A model generated the notes under the pieces. The model worked only from the letters and a program-made list of their open reading frames with translations. It was not told the DNA's origin and searched no databases. Below, in pieces: positions 36,420 to 45,967 of a stretch of DNA of 64,000 nucleotides. Position numbers and translations under genes: made by a program. How positions within the stretch are numbered: position 1 is the first letter of the stretch; every line of letters begins with the position of its first letter. The stretch comes from Virgibacillus doumboii. GTDB taxonomy: Bacteria > Bacillota > Bacilli > Bacillales > Amphibacillaceae. The stretch is from positions 434,001-498,000 of the forward strand of contig NZ_CADCWQ010000001.1 of the NCBI RefSeq assembly GCF_902806455.1, read 5' to 3'.

Positions 36420-36645
36420 AAATTTCGCTCCTTATTAGTTTGATTAAATAAGTAAAAATCTTACCAATCTGATTTTTTAATTATTGTCAAAAGAGATTCC
36501 GAAGTTACAAGGTTATTATAGCATTTCTTTTATATCGGGTATATAGGATTATTAAGGTATTTATTAGGTATTGAAGCAATTATGACCATATTTAAATTGG
36601 AAGTGCAACTTCAGCTAAAGAAAAAACTTAAGCCGAAATAGAATA

Positions 36646-36693
36646 AAGCAATAGTTCACTTGACTGACGAAGATTTTTAGTGAACTATTGCTT
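36646..36693 (-). terminator. Long hairpin, probable terminator of the TarS-like gene
   Basis: A perfect 15-bp inverted repeat (AAGCAATAGTTCACT and its complement) with an 18-base loop. On the minus strand TTTATTCTATTT follows, 32 bases after the stop codon. The rest of the 306-base gap 36420-36725 is AT-rich leader of the ASST-like gene. Confidence 0.65.
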
Positions 36694-36725
36694 GGGATAA
36701 AGGTGTTTTGTTGGATTACATATTC

Positions 36726-38267
36726 CTATTTAATATTTATGCCAAGGTTATCAGCAATTGTCGTATAAAAGTCTATATTTTTCCTTTTATACTTAACAAT
36801 GTTCCTTGAATTCATTTTAATAGGTACTTTTTTGTAATGATCGTATTTTATAAATATAGCATAGCTAAAATCAGACAGATTTTCTAATTGGTGGTATGGT
36901 ATATCGACTTCAAATAAATTTTCTTCTAAGTGGTTAATTGAAAATTCAATTTGGATCAAATCGTTATTCCTTTTTCTCGCCACTAGGTTTTCAACTTTAT
37001 TTAAATTGTCTCCATACATTCTAAAATTTATAGTTAATTTATCATCCTTTTTAACAGAAGTTTGATGGACTGCTAAAGTGTTGATTCTGGCCAAACTGTA
37101 CTTATCATCAAAAGGCAAGCGATAATAAGGCAAGTTATCCTTGATACAATAATCTTTGATTGGTTCATATCTGTTCCAATTAATTAGCTTAACAATATCC
37201 TCGTATCTTTCTTCAAGGAATAAATCCACTAGCACTTTATGCCATTCTTCCCAGAAAATGTCCTTAATATTATATTTTAATTTATCTGTTGTAGCTAACA
37301 CTTCTTTAAATTTCTTATAATACTTTTCCTTTTCCTGGGATTTTAAGAAGTGCCCTCTGTCAAACAAACGTGTAATACAATCGAACTCATATAATCGATT
37401 TAACATCATTTTTTCTATTTTCACAGGTAAATCTTTGTCGATAACATAATTTATCAATGAAATGTTAGTGTCTGTTTTTTCAAATATTGACGTAGTGGTA
37501 GTGAAACTTGCATTATCTTTAAAACGATTTATATAATAAATAACATCTTTACTGGTTGATATAAAATCACAATTTATTAAAACGTCAAAAAAGAATTGTT
37601 TGTCCTCAGCAAATTTCATGTCAGGAAATTTGATGTTTTTATTCCTAAGAAAATCAGTTTTTACCATTCTTCCTGTTGGTGACATGTGATAGAATAATCG
37701 ATCAATTTCAATTGGGTTAACTGATTCTCTGTCCGCCCAATTATTATATTCTCCTACAATGGATTGTCCTTTATCTGTTAATTTTATTGATTTTCCAATT
37801 GCATAATTATTATTGGATTTTTCTAAAAGGTCATACAGCACTTTAATTCCATTCTCATGTAACCAGTCATCGGAATCCAAGAACATAATGTATTTTCCTT
37901 TTGCTAAATCAATCCCTAGATTTCGGGGCTTTGAAGGAGATCCAGTATTTTTTTTCAAAAATACTGGTATAATATTGTTATGCTTTTTAGAGTATTTTAG
38001 AGAAAGGGTACGCGAGTTGTCTTCAGATTTATCATCTATTAATAATAATTCTATATTTTCAAATCCAATTGTTTGTTTAATAATTGAGTCAACTGTCTTA
38101 GACATTGTTTTTTCTGCATTATAAACAGGGATTATAACAGTCACTATAAAGCTTGTATTTTTACTTTTATTGTGAATGTAATATCCGTTTTTGTTATATT
38201 TAACTTTATTGGCAAATTTTTTTTCGCTCATTATAGTGGAGTTTAAACGATTGATTAATGAATTCAT
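36726..38267 (-). CDS. GT2 glycosyltransferase, TarS/TarP-like WTA decorating enzyme
   Basis: A 513-residue protein. A GT-A domain (about 40-290) carries VTVIIPVYNAEKTMSKTVDS, KNTGSPSKPRNLGIDLAKGK, MFLDSDDWL (DxD-type metal site) and SPTGRMVKTDFLRN followed by FAEDKQFFFD. Order and spacing match S. aureus TarS, which glycosylates the polyol phosphates of wall teichoic acid with beta-GlcNAc. The C-terminal 200 residues form a linker and a beta domain, as in TarS. It lies among polymerase and export genes, consistent with decoration of the chain before export. Sugar and linkage cannot be read. Confidence 0.75.
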   Translation of the reverse strand: MNSLINRLNSTIMSEKKFANKVKYNKNGYYIHNKSKNTSFIVTVIIPVYNAEKTMSKTVDSIIKQTIGFENIELLLIDDKSEDNSRTLSLKYSKKHNNIIPVFLKKNTGSPSKPRNLGIDLAKGKYIMFLDSDDWLHENGIKVLYDLLEKSNNNYAIGKSIKLTDKGQSIVGEYNNWADRESVNPIEIDRLFYHMSPTGRMVKTDFLRNKNIKFPDMKFAEDKQFFFDVLINCDFISTSKDVIYYINRFKDNASFTTTTSIFEKTDTNISLINYVIDKDLPVKIEKMMLNRLYEFDCITRLFDRGHFLKSQEKEKYYKKFKEVLATTDKLKYNIKDIFWEEWHKVLVDLFLEERYEDIVKLINWNRYEPIKDYCIKDNLPYYRLPFDDKYSLARINTLAVHQTSVKKDDKLTINFRMYGDNLNKVENLVARKRNNDLIQIEFSINHLEENLFEVDIPYHQLENLSDFSYAIFIKYDHYKKVPIKMNSRNIVKYKRKNIDFYTTIADNLGINIK

Positions 38268-38404
38268 AAATTATCCTCCTTGTTACTAAAAGTCTTCTTT
38301 TAGTATAAGTCTGATATATAATAAAATCAATTTTAAAATTGATAATATTAACTAATACCAATATAATATTGGATAAACTTGCAACATGAAAGGAGTAACT
38401 TCCA

Positions 38405-40525
38405 ATGGGGGTAGACAATGTGAAAAATAACCGAATAATGGATATTTCCCTTAAAAATAATATTTTTTTTATTACATTACCTGTAAAGGAAAGCTTTCTA
38501 CATAATACTGAAGAATATTATTTCACATTAGAAGAACGATATACCAATAAAGAATTACTTGTTAAAACCACTGTTCTAAAACACTTAGAAGATTTTTGTG
38601 TATTCGAATTAGCAATATCATTTAATGAACTAAAACACACATTTTTAGAAAGTGATATTTGGGATTTATATTTAAAAATAAAAAATGATGAGGAGATGAA
38701 AAAACACAGGATAGATAGCAATTATGGTAACATTCGTTTTTCAACAATTGTTATCCCAGATAAAAGTAAAATGTTTTACCCGTATACAACAAAAAAAGGT
38801 AAGTTATCATTTAGATTAAATAATTATTTTTTGTATTCAAAATTTGAATCAGTTAATTTATCTGAAGATAGCATTTCTTTCTCGGGATATTTTAATTTTC
38901 CACCACATTATAAAACTGATGATTATAATATTAAAGAGTTAAAATTAATTGTTAATGATAGTATTTCTAACGATGAAATAGAGGTGCCAATAGAAAGATT
39001 CCGGCGCAATGATTTGAGTGAAAAGTATGAAGGAAATGAAAAACTAATGGAGTGTGGAATTAAGGGAGTATTTGCAATCCCACCGAATTTAAATATAGAC
39101 AAAAGGCACAACTTTAAATTTTATTTGGAAATGAAGTATGAGAAAGACAATGAATTGATGCAGATGAGAAGCTCAAGAATTAGAATGGATCACCATTCTA
39201 ACAACTACCCGATAAAAAAAATAATCAATTATCAAGGTCAAAAAGTAAAGTTATTTATTAAACCCACAAGTGAATCGAAATATCTTTCCTTTCAGATGTC
39301 AAAATATAGTTTTAAAAATGAGGCGCTTAAAACAGTAAAATCTAAATGGGTGGAGTTACGAAGAAGTGACATGTTACTGAAAATATACAAAACTATTTTT
39401 TCTTCGCTTGGAAAGTTACCAGCTAAGAATAATACGATTATGTTCGAAAGTTTCCTTGGTAAGCAATTCAGTGACAGTCCAAGGGCTATATATGAATATC
39501 TTTTGGAGCATCATCCCGAGTATAAAATGTACTGGAGCGCCGATAGGCGGTATATGGAATTTTTTGAGGGGAAGAATGTGAACCATGTCAGAAGATTTTC
39601 GATTAAGTGGTTATTACTTATGTCCAGAGCTGAATATTGGGTATGCAATAGCCGGTTACCATTGTGGATCCCAAAACCCAAGCACACCACTTATCTGCAG
39701 ACTTGGCACGGAACCCCTTTAAAACGATTAGCTACTGATATGGAAGAAGTTCATATGCCCGGAACAAATGCTGCGAAATACAAACAAAACTTTGTTAAAG
39801 CCACTAGTAGGTGGGATTTTCTTGTTTCACCGAATGCTTACTCGTCTGAAATATTCAAAAGAGCTTTTCAATTTAATGGTAAAATGATTGAGAGTGGATA
39901 TCCAAGAAATGACTTTCTTTTTATTAATAATAATAAAGAAACGATAGAAGGGATTAAGAAAAGATGTAATTTGCCAATAGATAAAAAAGTTATATTATAT
40001 GCACCAACATGGAGAGACAATCAATACTATGCAAAAGGGAAATATAGATTTTCTTTACAGATGGAGCTAGATCAAATGAAAGAGGAACTTGGGGATGAGT
40101 ACGTTATTCTGTTGAGACTACATTATTTAGTTGCCGAGAAACTGGATTTACAGGATTACCAAGATTTTGTATATGATTTCTCCTTTCATGAGGATATACG
40201 AGAATTGTATTTAATTTCTGATATACTGATTACAGATTATTCTTCTGTTTTCTTTGATTATGCAAATTTGAAACGTCCAATGATATTCTTTGTGTATGAT
40301 ATTGATGATTATCGGGATAATCTTCGTGGATTTTATTTCAACTTCGAAGCTAAAGCCCCAGGCCCGTTGGTTAAATCAACTGATGAAATAATAAGAGTAG
40401 TAAAAAACATTGAAAAAGATGGATTTCAACCTACAAATACAACTGAAGCTTTTTATGAGAGGTTCTGTTATTTAGAAGATGGACATGCGAGCGAACGAGT
40501 TGTAAAAGGAGTATTTAATGATTAA
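38405..40525 (+). CDS. tagF: CDP-glycerol:poly(glycerophosphate) glycerophosphotransferase, TagF
   Basis: A 706-residue WTA polymerase. The N-terminal 280 residues are a beta-rich domain. The catalytic GT-B-like part includes NTIMFESFLGKQFSDSPRAI, TYLQTWHGTPLKRLATDME with the key His435, ESGYPRNDFLF, YAPTWRDNQYYAKGKYRF and ILITDYSSVFFDYANLKRP (Asp611). Length and motifs match B. subtilis TagF (746 aa). It would add glycerol phosphate units to the primed linkage unit at the membrane. RBS AAAGGAG lies 9 bases before ATG; a GTG (VKNNRIM) is an alternative. Own terminator; tagGH follow within 130 bases. Confidence 0.88.
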   Translation: MGVDNVKNNRIMDISLKNNIFFITLPVKESFLHNTEEYYFTLEERYTNKELLVKTTVLKHLEDFCVFELAISFNELKHTFLESDIWDLYLKIKNDEEMKKHRIDSNYGNIRFSTIVIPDKSKMFYPYTTKKGKLSFRLNNYFLYSKFESVNLSEDSISFSGYFNFPPHYKTDDYNIKELKLIVNDSISNDEIEVPIERFRRNDLSEKYEGNEKLMECGIKGVFAIPPNLNIDKRHNFKFYLEMKYEKDNELMQMRSSRIRMDHHSNNYPIKKIINYQGQKVKLFIKPTSESKYLSFQMSKYSFKNEALKTVKSKWVELRRSDMLLKIYKTIFSSLGKLPAKNNTIMFESFLGKQFSDSPRAIYEYLLEHHPEYKMYWSADRRYMEFFEGKNVNHVRRFSIKWLLLMSRAEYWVCNSRLPLWIPKPKHTTYLQTWHGTPLKRLATDMEEVHMPGTNAAKYKQNFVKATSRWDFLVSPNAYSSEIFKRAFQFNGKMIESGYPRNDFLFINNNKETIEGIKKRCNLPIDKKVILYAPTWRDNQYYAKGKYRFSLQMELDQMKEELGDEYVILLRLHYLVAEKLDLQDYQDFVYDFSFHEDIRELYLISDILITDYSSVFFDYANLKRPMIFFVYDIDDYRDNLRGFYFNFEAKAPGPLVKSTDEIIRVVKNIEKDGFQPTNTTEAFYERFCYLEDGHASERVVKGVFND

Positions 40526-40530
40526 ATACT

Positions 40531-40565
40531 AAGGCTTATTCCGATTATAGGTATAAGCCTTTTTA
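40531..40565 (+). terminator. Terminator of tagF
   Basis: AAGGCTTAT and ATAAGCCTT, 9-bp stem with a 13-base loop, then T4. Confidence 0.75.
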
Positions 40566-40655
40566 AATATTGTCTTTTGAATTGATTACTTGTATAATTC
40601 AATAATGTATTTATTGCATTTAATGTTCTTATAGATTATTCGAAAGGATATTATT

Positions 40656-41477
40656 ATGAAATCTGCCATAAAAGTTATTAAAGAACAAATAGATCATTTT
40701 TACTTAGTCAGAAGGCTCTCACTATACGAAATTAAAAGTCAAAATAAAAATAACTATTTAGGTATGACATGGGAAATTATTAACCCGTCCATTCAAATTT
40801 TAATATATTGGTTTGTGTTTGGCACCTTACGTAATAGAGAGCCGGTTAGTGTAGGAGGAACAGAAGTACCCTTTTTCTTTTGGCTTCTGGCTGCCTTTTT
40901 CTTGTGGATATTTTTCTATCAGTCAACAATACAGGGATCTAAATCTATATATACTCGATTAAGAATATTGTCAAAAATGAATTTTCCAATGAGTGTTATA
41001 CCCAACTTTGTAATTTTTTCCAGGTTTTACATTCATTTATTCATGTTAGGGATTACAATTGTAATTTTTCAATTTAATGGATTTTATGTGAATATATATT
41101 ACTTGCAACTTATTTATTTTATTGTTGCATCTTTGGTGTTAATTTTTTCTATTTCTCTTATAACATCAACGCTTTCAACGATAATTAGAGATGTGCATAT
41201 GTTTTTGAATTCAACACTGCGCATGCTCTTATATTTATCAGGTGTACTATGGCCAATTACAATATTGAGTGAGTGGGAAGTACTCATGAATGTAATGAAA
41301 TTAAATCCGTTATTTTATTTAATTGAAGGATACAGGCATTCCTTATTTGGTGTTAGTTGGTATGCCATAGAGCAATGGGAATATACACTTTATTTTTGGG
41401 GATTAGTTATCTTACTTTTCCTAATTGGATCCATGTTGCATATGAAGTTTCGCAAACACTTTATTGATTATTTGTAA
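40656..41477 (+). CDS. tagG: Teichoic acid ABC exporter, permease
   Basis: A 273-residue ABC-2 permease with six membrane helices. KSQNKNNYLGMTWEIINPSI at the start is the hallmark of polysaccharide/teichoic acid exporters (TagG, RfbA), as are FWLLAAFFLWIFFYQ and NPLFYLIEGYRHSLFG. With TagH it flips undecaprenyl-linked teichoic acid to the outer face. It starts 130 bases after tagF, with RBS GAAAGGA, and ends 6 bases before tagH. Length agrees with B. subtilis TagG (275). Confidence 0.92.
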   Translation: MKSAIKVIKEQIDHFYLVRRLSLYEIKSQNKNNYLGMTWEIINPSIQILIYWFVFGTLRNREPVSVGGTEVPFFFWLLAAFFLWIFFYQSTIQGSKSIYTRLRILSKMNFPMSVIPNFVIFSRFYIHLFMLGITIVIFQFNGFYVNIYYLQLIYFIVASLVLIFSISLITSTLSTIIRDVHMFLNSTLRMLLYLSGVLWPITILSEWEVLMNVMKLNPLFYLIEGYRHSLFGVSWYAIEQWEYTLYFWGLVILLFLIGSMLHMKFRKHFIDYL

Positions 41478-41483
41478 AGGCTA

Positions 41484-42806
41484 GTGATAAACATGAATAA
41501 GGCAATAGACGTTAAAAATATATTCAAAAGGTATAAGTTGTATAATAGCGACAAAGAACGATTGGGTGACTTATTAACACCAAAAAGCTTTGGTGAAGAT
41601 TTCTATGCTCTTACAGACGTTACCTTTGAAGTTGAAAAAGGTGATGTTGTTGGCTTTATTGGAATTAATGGGTCAGGAAAGTCTACCTTGTCAAATATTA
41701 TTGCAGGTATAGTCCCTGAATCATCCGGAACTGTTGATGTGGATGGACAGACATCCCTTATAGCAGTAGCATCAGGTTTAAAGGGAGATCTTACGGGTAG
41801 AGATAATATTGAATTAAAATTGCTTATGTTAGGTTTTGATAAAGATGCTATCAAAAGGTTAGAACCTGATATAATAGAGTTCTCGGAAATTGGGAATTTT
41901 ATTGATCAACCAGTTAAATCGTATTCAAGCGGAATGAAATCCAGATTAGGTTTTGCCATTTCCGTTAATGTAGATCCTGATATCTTAATAATAGATGAAG
42001 CCTTATCAGTAGGCGATAAGGCCTTTGCTGAAAAAAGTTATAATAAAATGATGGATTTTAAAGAACTTGGTAAGACGATGATTTTTGTAAGTCATTCACT
42101 GGGACAAATGAAGAAATTCTGTGAAAAAATTTTATGGCTGGAATTTGGAAGGGTAAGGGACTTTGGGACGGTTGATGAAGTTATTCCAAAGTATGAAGAG
42201 TTTTTATCATTTTGGAAGAAGTTAACCCATAATGAACGTGAAACGTATAAACAGCGAGTAATGGATGGTCATTTCCCTGATGAGTGGTTTTCTGACGATA
42301 AAGAGATTGATAACGATATAAAACCTCCTATATATAAGGAAGAGCCAATTAGCCGAGTTGGTCATATTAGGGGTGGAAAGTCATATATTTACTCAACCCC
42401 TGGTAATATTGAGGGGGAGTTTGTGGGAGAATCTTCTGATATGTATAAAAACGCTGTTTATTATATTAAGAAGCAAGCGACCTATTATGATGAAGTATTC
42501 TATTTATTGAGTAGCAATCCAAGTGCCCAAGAGGGCGTTATTGGCTGGATGAAGGCTTCGGATGTGTCCAGTCATCTTCATGTTCCAATCGATAGTGATC
42601 GAAAGGAGTTTAAAATTAAAGGGTCGGGAGAAGGATATAATCGTCCGTGGGGCGGAAGAAAAAACCTAATCTTTAATGATTTAAAACCTTTTGAGGAAGC
42701 TGAATTTAACGTAAATAAGACAGAAAAAATCGGTAATAATATTTGGTATAGAGGTATATTGAATGGGAAAGAAATGTGGATTCATTTCAGTCATATAAAA
42801 GATTAG
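41484..42806 (+). CDS. tagH: Teichoic acid ABC exporter, ATPase with C-terminal extension
   Basis: A 440-residue protein. Residues 1-245 are the ATPase: Walker A FIGINGSGKSTLSNIIAG, TSLIAVASGLKGDLTGRDNI (typical of TagH), signature VKSYSSGMKSRLGFAI, Walker B DILIIDEALSVGD and FVSHSLGQMKKFC. After a charged linker, the C-terminal 140 residues contain two SH3-like repeats (SYIYSTPGNIEGEFV with later RGILNGKEMWIHFSH), similar in style to GW/SH3 modules. B. subtilis TagH also has a long C-terminal region. The frame begins at GTG; an ATG three codons later is an alternative start. Confidence 0.9.
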   Translation: MINMNKAIDVKNIFKRYKLYNSDKERLGDLLTPKSFGEDFYALTDVTFEVEKGDVVGFIGINGSGKSTLSNIIAGIVPESSGTVDVDGQTSLIAVASGLKGDLTGRDNIELKLLMLGFDKDAIKRLEPDIIEFSEIGNFIDQPVKSYSSGMKSRLGFAISVNVDPDILIIDEALSVGDKAFAEKSYNKMMDFKELGKTMIFVSHSLGQMKKFCEKILWLEFGRVRDFGTVDEVIPKYEEFLSFWKKLTHNERETYKQRVMDGHFPDEWFSDDKEIDNDIKPPIYKEEPISRVGHIRGGKSYIYSTPGNIEGEFVGESSDMYKNAVYYIKKQATYYDEVFYLLSSNPSAQEGVIGWMKASDVSSHLHVPIDSDRKEFKIKGSGEGYNRPWGGRKNLIFNDLKPFEEAEFNVNKTEKIGNNIWYRGILNGKEMWIHFSHIKD

Positions 42807-42862
42807 ATACAGCATAGGGATTTCTTATTTATTTTTTATTTTCACATAACATATTTAAAAAA

Positions 42863-42882
42863 AGCCCTGTTCTGGCAGGGCT
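42863..42882. terminator. Bidirectional terminator between tagH and the diesterase gene
   Basis: AGCCCTG, loop TTCTGG, CAGGGCT. The minus strand has a T6-7 run after the stem, so it mainly ends the diesterase transcript. Confidence 0.8.
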
Positions 42883-42905
42883 ATATTTATGTTTGCCGAG
42901 ATGTT

Positions 42906-43637
42906 TTATATATTAGATCTAAATTGACCGAAAATCCCAGGCTCATTCGAAAACACTCCATCGACACCATAGGCAACCAATTCTTCATATCGCTTCATTG
43001 AGTTTACAGTATACGGATATACCTCATACCCAAGTTTCTTGCATTCCGCAACAAATTTTTGGTCAGTATATACTTGATTTGGGTGAATACTACTGATATT
43101 TAGACCGCAGTTTTTGGCATAGTCCCATGCATTTAAAATACGATAATAAAATAACATACCAAGGGGAATTTCAGGATTAAGCTCTTGTACATTTTCCAGA
43201 GCAACATGGTCAAATGAGGAGATAATCAGGTTTTCTAATCTATTATGCTTTTCAAGCGTATCAAGCAATATTTTTTCAATACCATCATAAATAACAGGGA
43301 TATTTTTAATTTCGATATTTAAAAGCAAACCTTCAGGGGAAATATCCAGTACTTCTTCAAGCGTGGACGGAGTTATTCCTATAAATTCTTCACTAAATGC
43401 AGATCCGACATCAATCTGTTTTATTTCTTTAAGCGTATAGTCATTTATCAGACCATCAACATCTTTGTTAAAGCGGGAAAATTTATGATCATGACAAACA
43501 ATCAACTCATTATCTTTTGACAGCTGAACATCCAATTCAAGTGCTGTTGCTCCATGCTCTATCGCTTTTTGAAACGATGGAAACGTATTTTCCGGTGCTT
43601 CTGTCATTGATCCCCGATGTGCAAAATTTTGTACCAT
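42906..43637 (-). CDS. Glycerophosphodiester phosphodiesterase (cytoplasmic type)
   Basis: A 243-residue TIM-barrel enzyme hydrolysing glycerophosphodiesters to glycerol-3-phosphate and an alcohol. Signatures: AHRGSMTEAPENTFPSFQKA near the N-terminus, ALELDVQLSKDNELIVCHD, and metal-binding LLLNIEIK. No signal peptide, unlike secreted GlpQ that degrades teichoic acid, so it probably recycles glycerophosphodiesters inside the cell and feeds glycerol-3-phosphate to TagD. RBS AAGGAGTG. Single gene, convergent with tagH. Confidence 0.9.
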   Translation of the reverse strand: MVQNFAHRGSMTEAPENTFPSFQKAIEHGATALELDVQLSKDNELIVCHDHKFSRFNKDVDGLINDYTLKEIKQIDVGSAFSEEFIGITPSTLEEVLDISPEGLLLNIEIKNIPVIYDGIEKILLDTLEKHNRLENLIISSFDHVALENVQELNPEIPLGMLFYYRILNAWDYAKNCGLNISSIHPNQVYTDQKFVAECKKLGYEVYPYTVNSMKRYEELVAYGVDGVFSNEPGIFGQFRSNI

Positions 43638-43848
43638 TAGTGATTCACTCCTTATTGTTTTATGATAACATAACGCTATATTGGGATGTGCATGTAAATA
43701 TTTTTAATGGGCAGGTTATACATAATAATTGCTAATTATGGTAGAATCCTTTTAAGAAAACGTTTATAATATATAGTTAGTAAAAAAGTGCAACGTAATC
43801 AATACAGTTGTCGTCTAATATACAGGAAATAAAATCGAGGTGGGCTAA

Positions 43849-44904
43849 ATGATACAAATAGTGATATTAGCCTTTTTAACTATGCTGATTTCTTTATTTA
43901 TTACGCCGTTATTAATAAAAATTTCATTAAAAATGAATGCTATAGATAATCCGAATCACCGAAAAGTGCACAGTGATCCAATACCAACATTGGGCGGCTT
44001 GGCGATTTTTATAAGTTTTTTAGCGGGGCTTTTAATTCTTCAGCCATCAGATGAATACCATCTTGCCATTATTAGTGGTGCTTTTATCATCATTGTGCTT
44101 GGTTTCTTTGATGATGTCTATGATTTATCGGCAAGAGTAAAGTTTTTAACACAGCTTGGGGTTGCCTCTCTTGTTGTCTTTTGGGGCGGTTTGCAGGTTG
44201 AGTTTATTAATTTACCGTTTGGTGGACAAATCGAATTCGGCTTCTTGAGTTCAATTGTAACAATTCTGTGGATAGTAGGGGTTACCAATGCCATTAACTT
44301 GACGGATGGACTCGACGGCTTGGCTGCTGGTGTTTCATCCATTGCATTACTCACAATGGCTGGAATGGCTGTGATTATGGGGAATGTATATGTTGCGACG
44401 ATGGCATTTATCTTATTCTTCAGTACGGTCGGATTTTTGCGGTACAATTTCTATCCGGCAAAAATATTCATGGGTGATACCGGTGCACTGTTTCTCGGGT
44501 ATATGATTTCGGTACTTGCCTTGCTCGGGTTTAAAAATGTAACGGTGATTTCTTTTATTATCCCTATTTTTATATTAGGAGTACCAATTTCTGATACGTT
44601 AATTGCGATGGCTAGGCGTTTTGTAAACAAGCAGCCATTATCCAGTCCGGATAGTTCGCATTTGCATCATAGCCTAGTTAAATCAGGTTTTACACATAAA
44701 CAAACAGTACTTTTCATCTATTCACTTAGTGCGATGTTTAGTTTAGCAGCAATCCTATTCTCAATGACGACGGTATGGGGATCAATCCTGATTTTCTCTA
44801 TATCGATACTTGCAATACAATTTTTAATTGAAAATCTGGAAATGATCAATAGTGAATTTAAACCTCTAACAAACTTCTTCAAAGGAATACGTCATAAATC
44901 ATAA
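43849..44904 (+). CDS. Second TagO/WecA-family undecaprenyl-phosphate sugar-1-phosphate transferase
   Basis: A 351-residue paralogue of the tagO at 14.1 kb. It keeps NAIDNPNHRKVHSDPIPTLG, GFFDDVYDLSARVKF, TNAINLTDGLDGLAAG and FMGDTGALFLGYM and the cytoplasmic HLHHSLVKSGFTHKQT. It should also transfer a HexNAc-1-phosphate to undecaprenyl phosphate. Two such enzymes imply two separately controlled entry points, one perhaps for WTA and one for the polymer made by the GT2/flippase/TupA-like genes next door. RBS GAGGTGG. It ends with its own terminator. Which copy serves WTA is not decidable here. Confidence 0.87.
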   Translation: MIQIVILAFLTMLISLFITPLLIKISLKMNAIDNPNHRKVHSDPIPTLGGLAIFISFLAGLLILQPSDEYHLAIISGAFIIIVLGFFDDVYDLSARVKFLTQLGVASLVVFWGGLQVEFINLPFGGQIEFGFLSSIVTILWIVGVTNAINLTDGLDGLAAGVSSIALLTMAGMAVIMGNVYVATMAFILFFSTVGFLRYNFYPAKIFMGDTGALFLGYMISVLALLGFKNVTVISFIIPIFILGVPISDTLIAMARRFVNKQPLSSPDSSHLHHSLVKSGFTHKQTVLFIYSLSAMFSLAAILFSMTTVWGSILIFSISILAIQFLIENLEMINSEFKPLTNFFKGIRHKS

Positions 44905-44938
44905 AAACTGTCAGCCAATATACAGGCTGGCAGTTTTT
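44905..44938 (+). terminator. Terminator of the second tagO-like gene
   Basis: AAACTGTCAGCC pairs with GGCTGGCAGTTT (one mismatch) across 8 bases, then T-rich tail. Confidence 0.8.
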
Positions 44939-44992
44939 TATATCTCCTGTTTTATCCTCCAGGCTTTTTGCTAATACTAATAGGGACTCTAA

Positions 44993-45964
44993 TTGAGAAA
45001 TGAGAACGATTCAATGTACATATTGACGATAATCATTCCGCATTATAATTCGACAGCTTCATTAAACAGACTCTTAAGGACGATACCGGATTCCGGGGAA
45101 ATTCAAACGATCGTGATAGACGATCATAGTGATGAATACCATAAAAAAGAATTACAGAGAATTGGTCTTCATTACAATATGGAATTGTTAGAGAATGCTT
45201 CTGACAAAAAGGGTGCCGGTGCATGCAGAAATATAGGCCTTGAACATGCAAAAGGAGAGTGGATAGTTTTTGCAGATGCGGATGATTATTTTATCGAAGG
45301 TTTTTATGGAATTCTTCAGAGATATTTTCAGTCTGGAGCAGATGTTATTTTTTTCAAACCAACCAGTGTTGAGTCGGACTCTGGGGTAGTTTCTTCCCGG
45401 CATTTGCCGCTTGTAAAATTAATTGATGATGTGCTTGACGGTAGCCGGCCGAGGGAAGCGGAACTTTCCTTGCGATATAAATTCGTTGTTCCATGGTCAA
45501 AGTTATATAAGACAGCTTTTTTAAAAGATAATCAAATTTTTTTTGATGAAGTAATCTCAGCCAATGATATAATGTTTTCCACGAAAGCGGGTTACCACAT
45601 GAATAAGTTTGAACTATCGGAGGACGTTATTTATTGTGTGACAATGAATAAAGGAAGTTTGACGATGACAATAAATAATGACGTATTTGATACAAGGTTG
45701 AATGTATTTATCAATCAGTATCAATTTACAAAGGAACACCTTTCCAGGGCGGACTTTAAAAAATTGCGATTAACCGGAAGGCCACTATTGATTAAGTCTT
45801 CAGATTTGGGGCTAAAAAAAGTAATCACCGTTTTTCTAACGTTGAAACGGCATAAAGTTCGCTTGATTGAGCCAAGACTTTTAAATCCAATCTGGTTTAT
45901 CAAAAAAGCATTGTTTGTATTCAGAAAACAAAGGCGTGAACAAAAATATTTAAATAAAGGGTAA
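44993..45964 (+). CDS. GT2-family glycosyltransferase
   Basis: A 323-residue inverting glycosyltransferase with LTIIIPHYNSTASLNRLLRT, GAGACRNIGLEHAKGEWIVF and ADADDYF (DxD). The C-terminal 100 residues are helical and basic (FRKQRREQKYLNKG), probably membrane-associated. The frame begins at TTG; an ATG seven codons later (MYILTIII) may be the true start, with only a weak RBS. It heads a trio with a flippase and a TupA-like ATP-grasp protein, probably building a surface glycan. Confidence 0.8.
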   Translation: MRNENDSMYILTIIIPHYNSTASLNRLLRTIPDSGEIQTIVIDDHSDEYHKKELQRIGLHYNMELLENASDKKGAGACRNIGLEHAKGEWIVFADADDYFIEGFYGILQRYFQSGADVIFFKPTSVESDSGVVSSRHLPLVKLIDDVLDGSRPREAELSLRYKFVVPWSKLYKTAFLKDNQIFFDEVISANDIMFSTKAGYHMNKFELSEDVIYCVTMNKGSLTMTINNDVFDTRLNVFINQYQFTKEHLSRADFKKLRLTGRPLLIKSSDLGLKKVITVFLTLKRHKVRLIEPRLLNPIWFIKKALFVFRKQRREQKYLNKG

Positions 45965-45967
45965 AAA

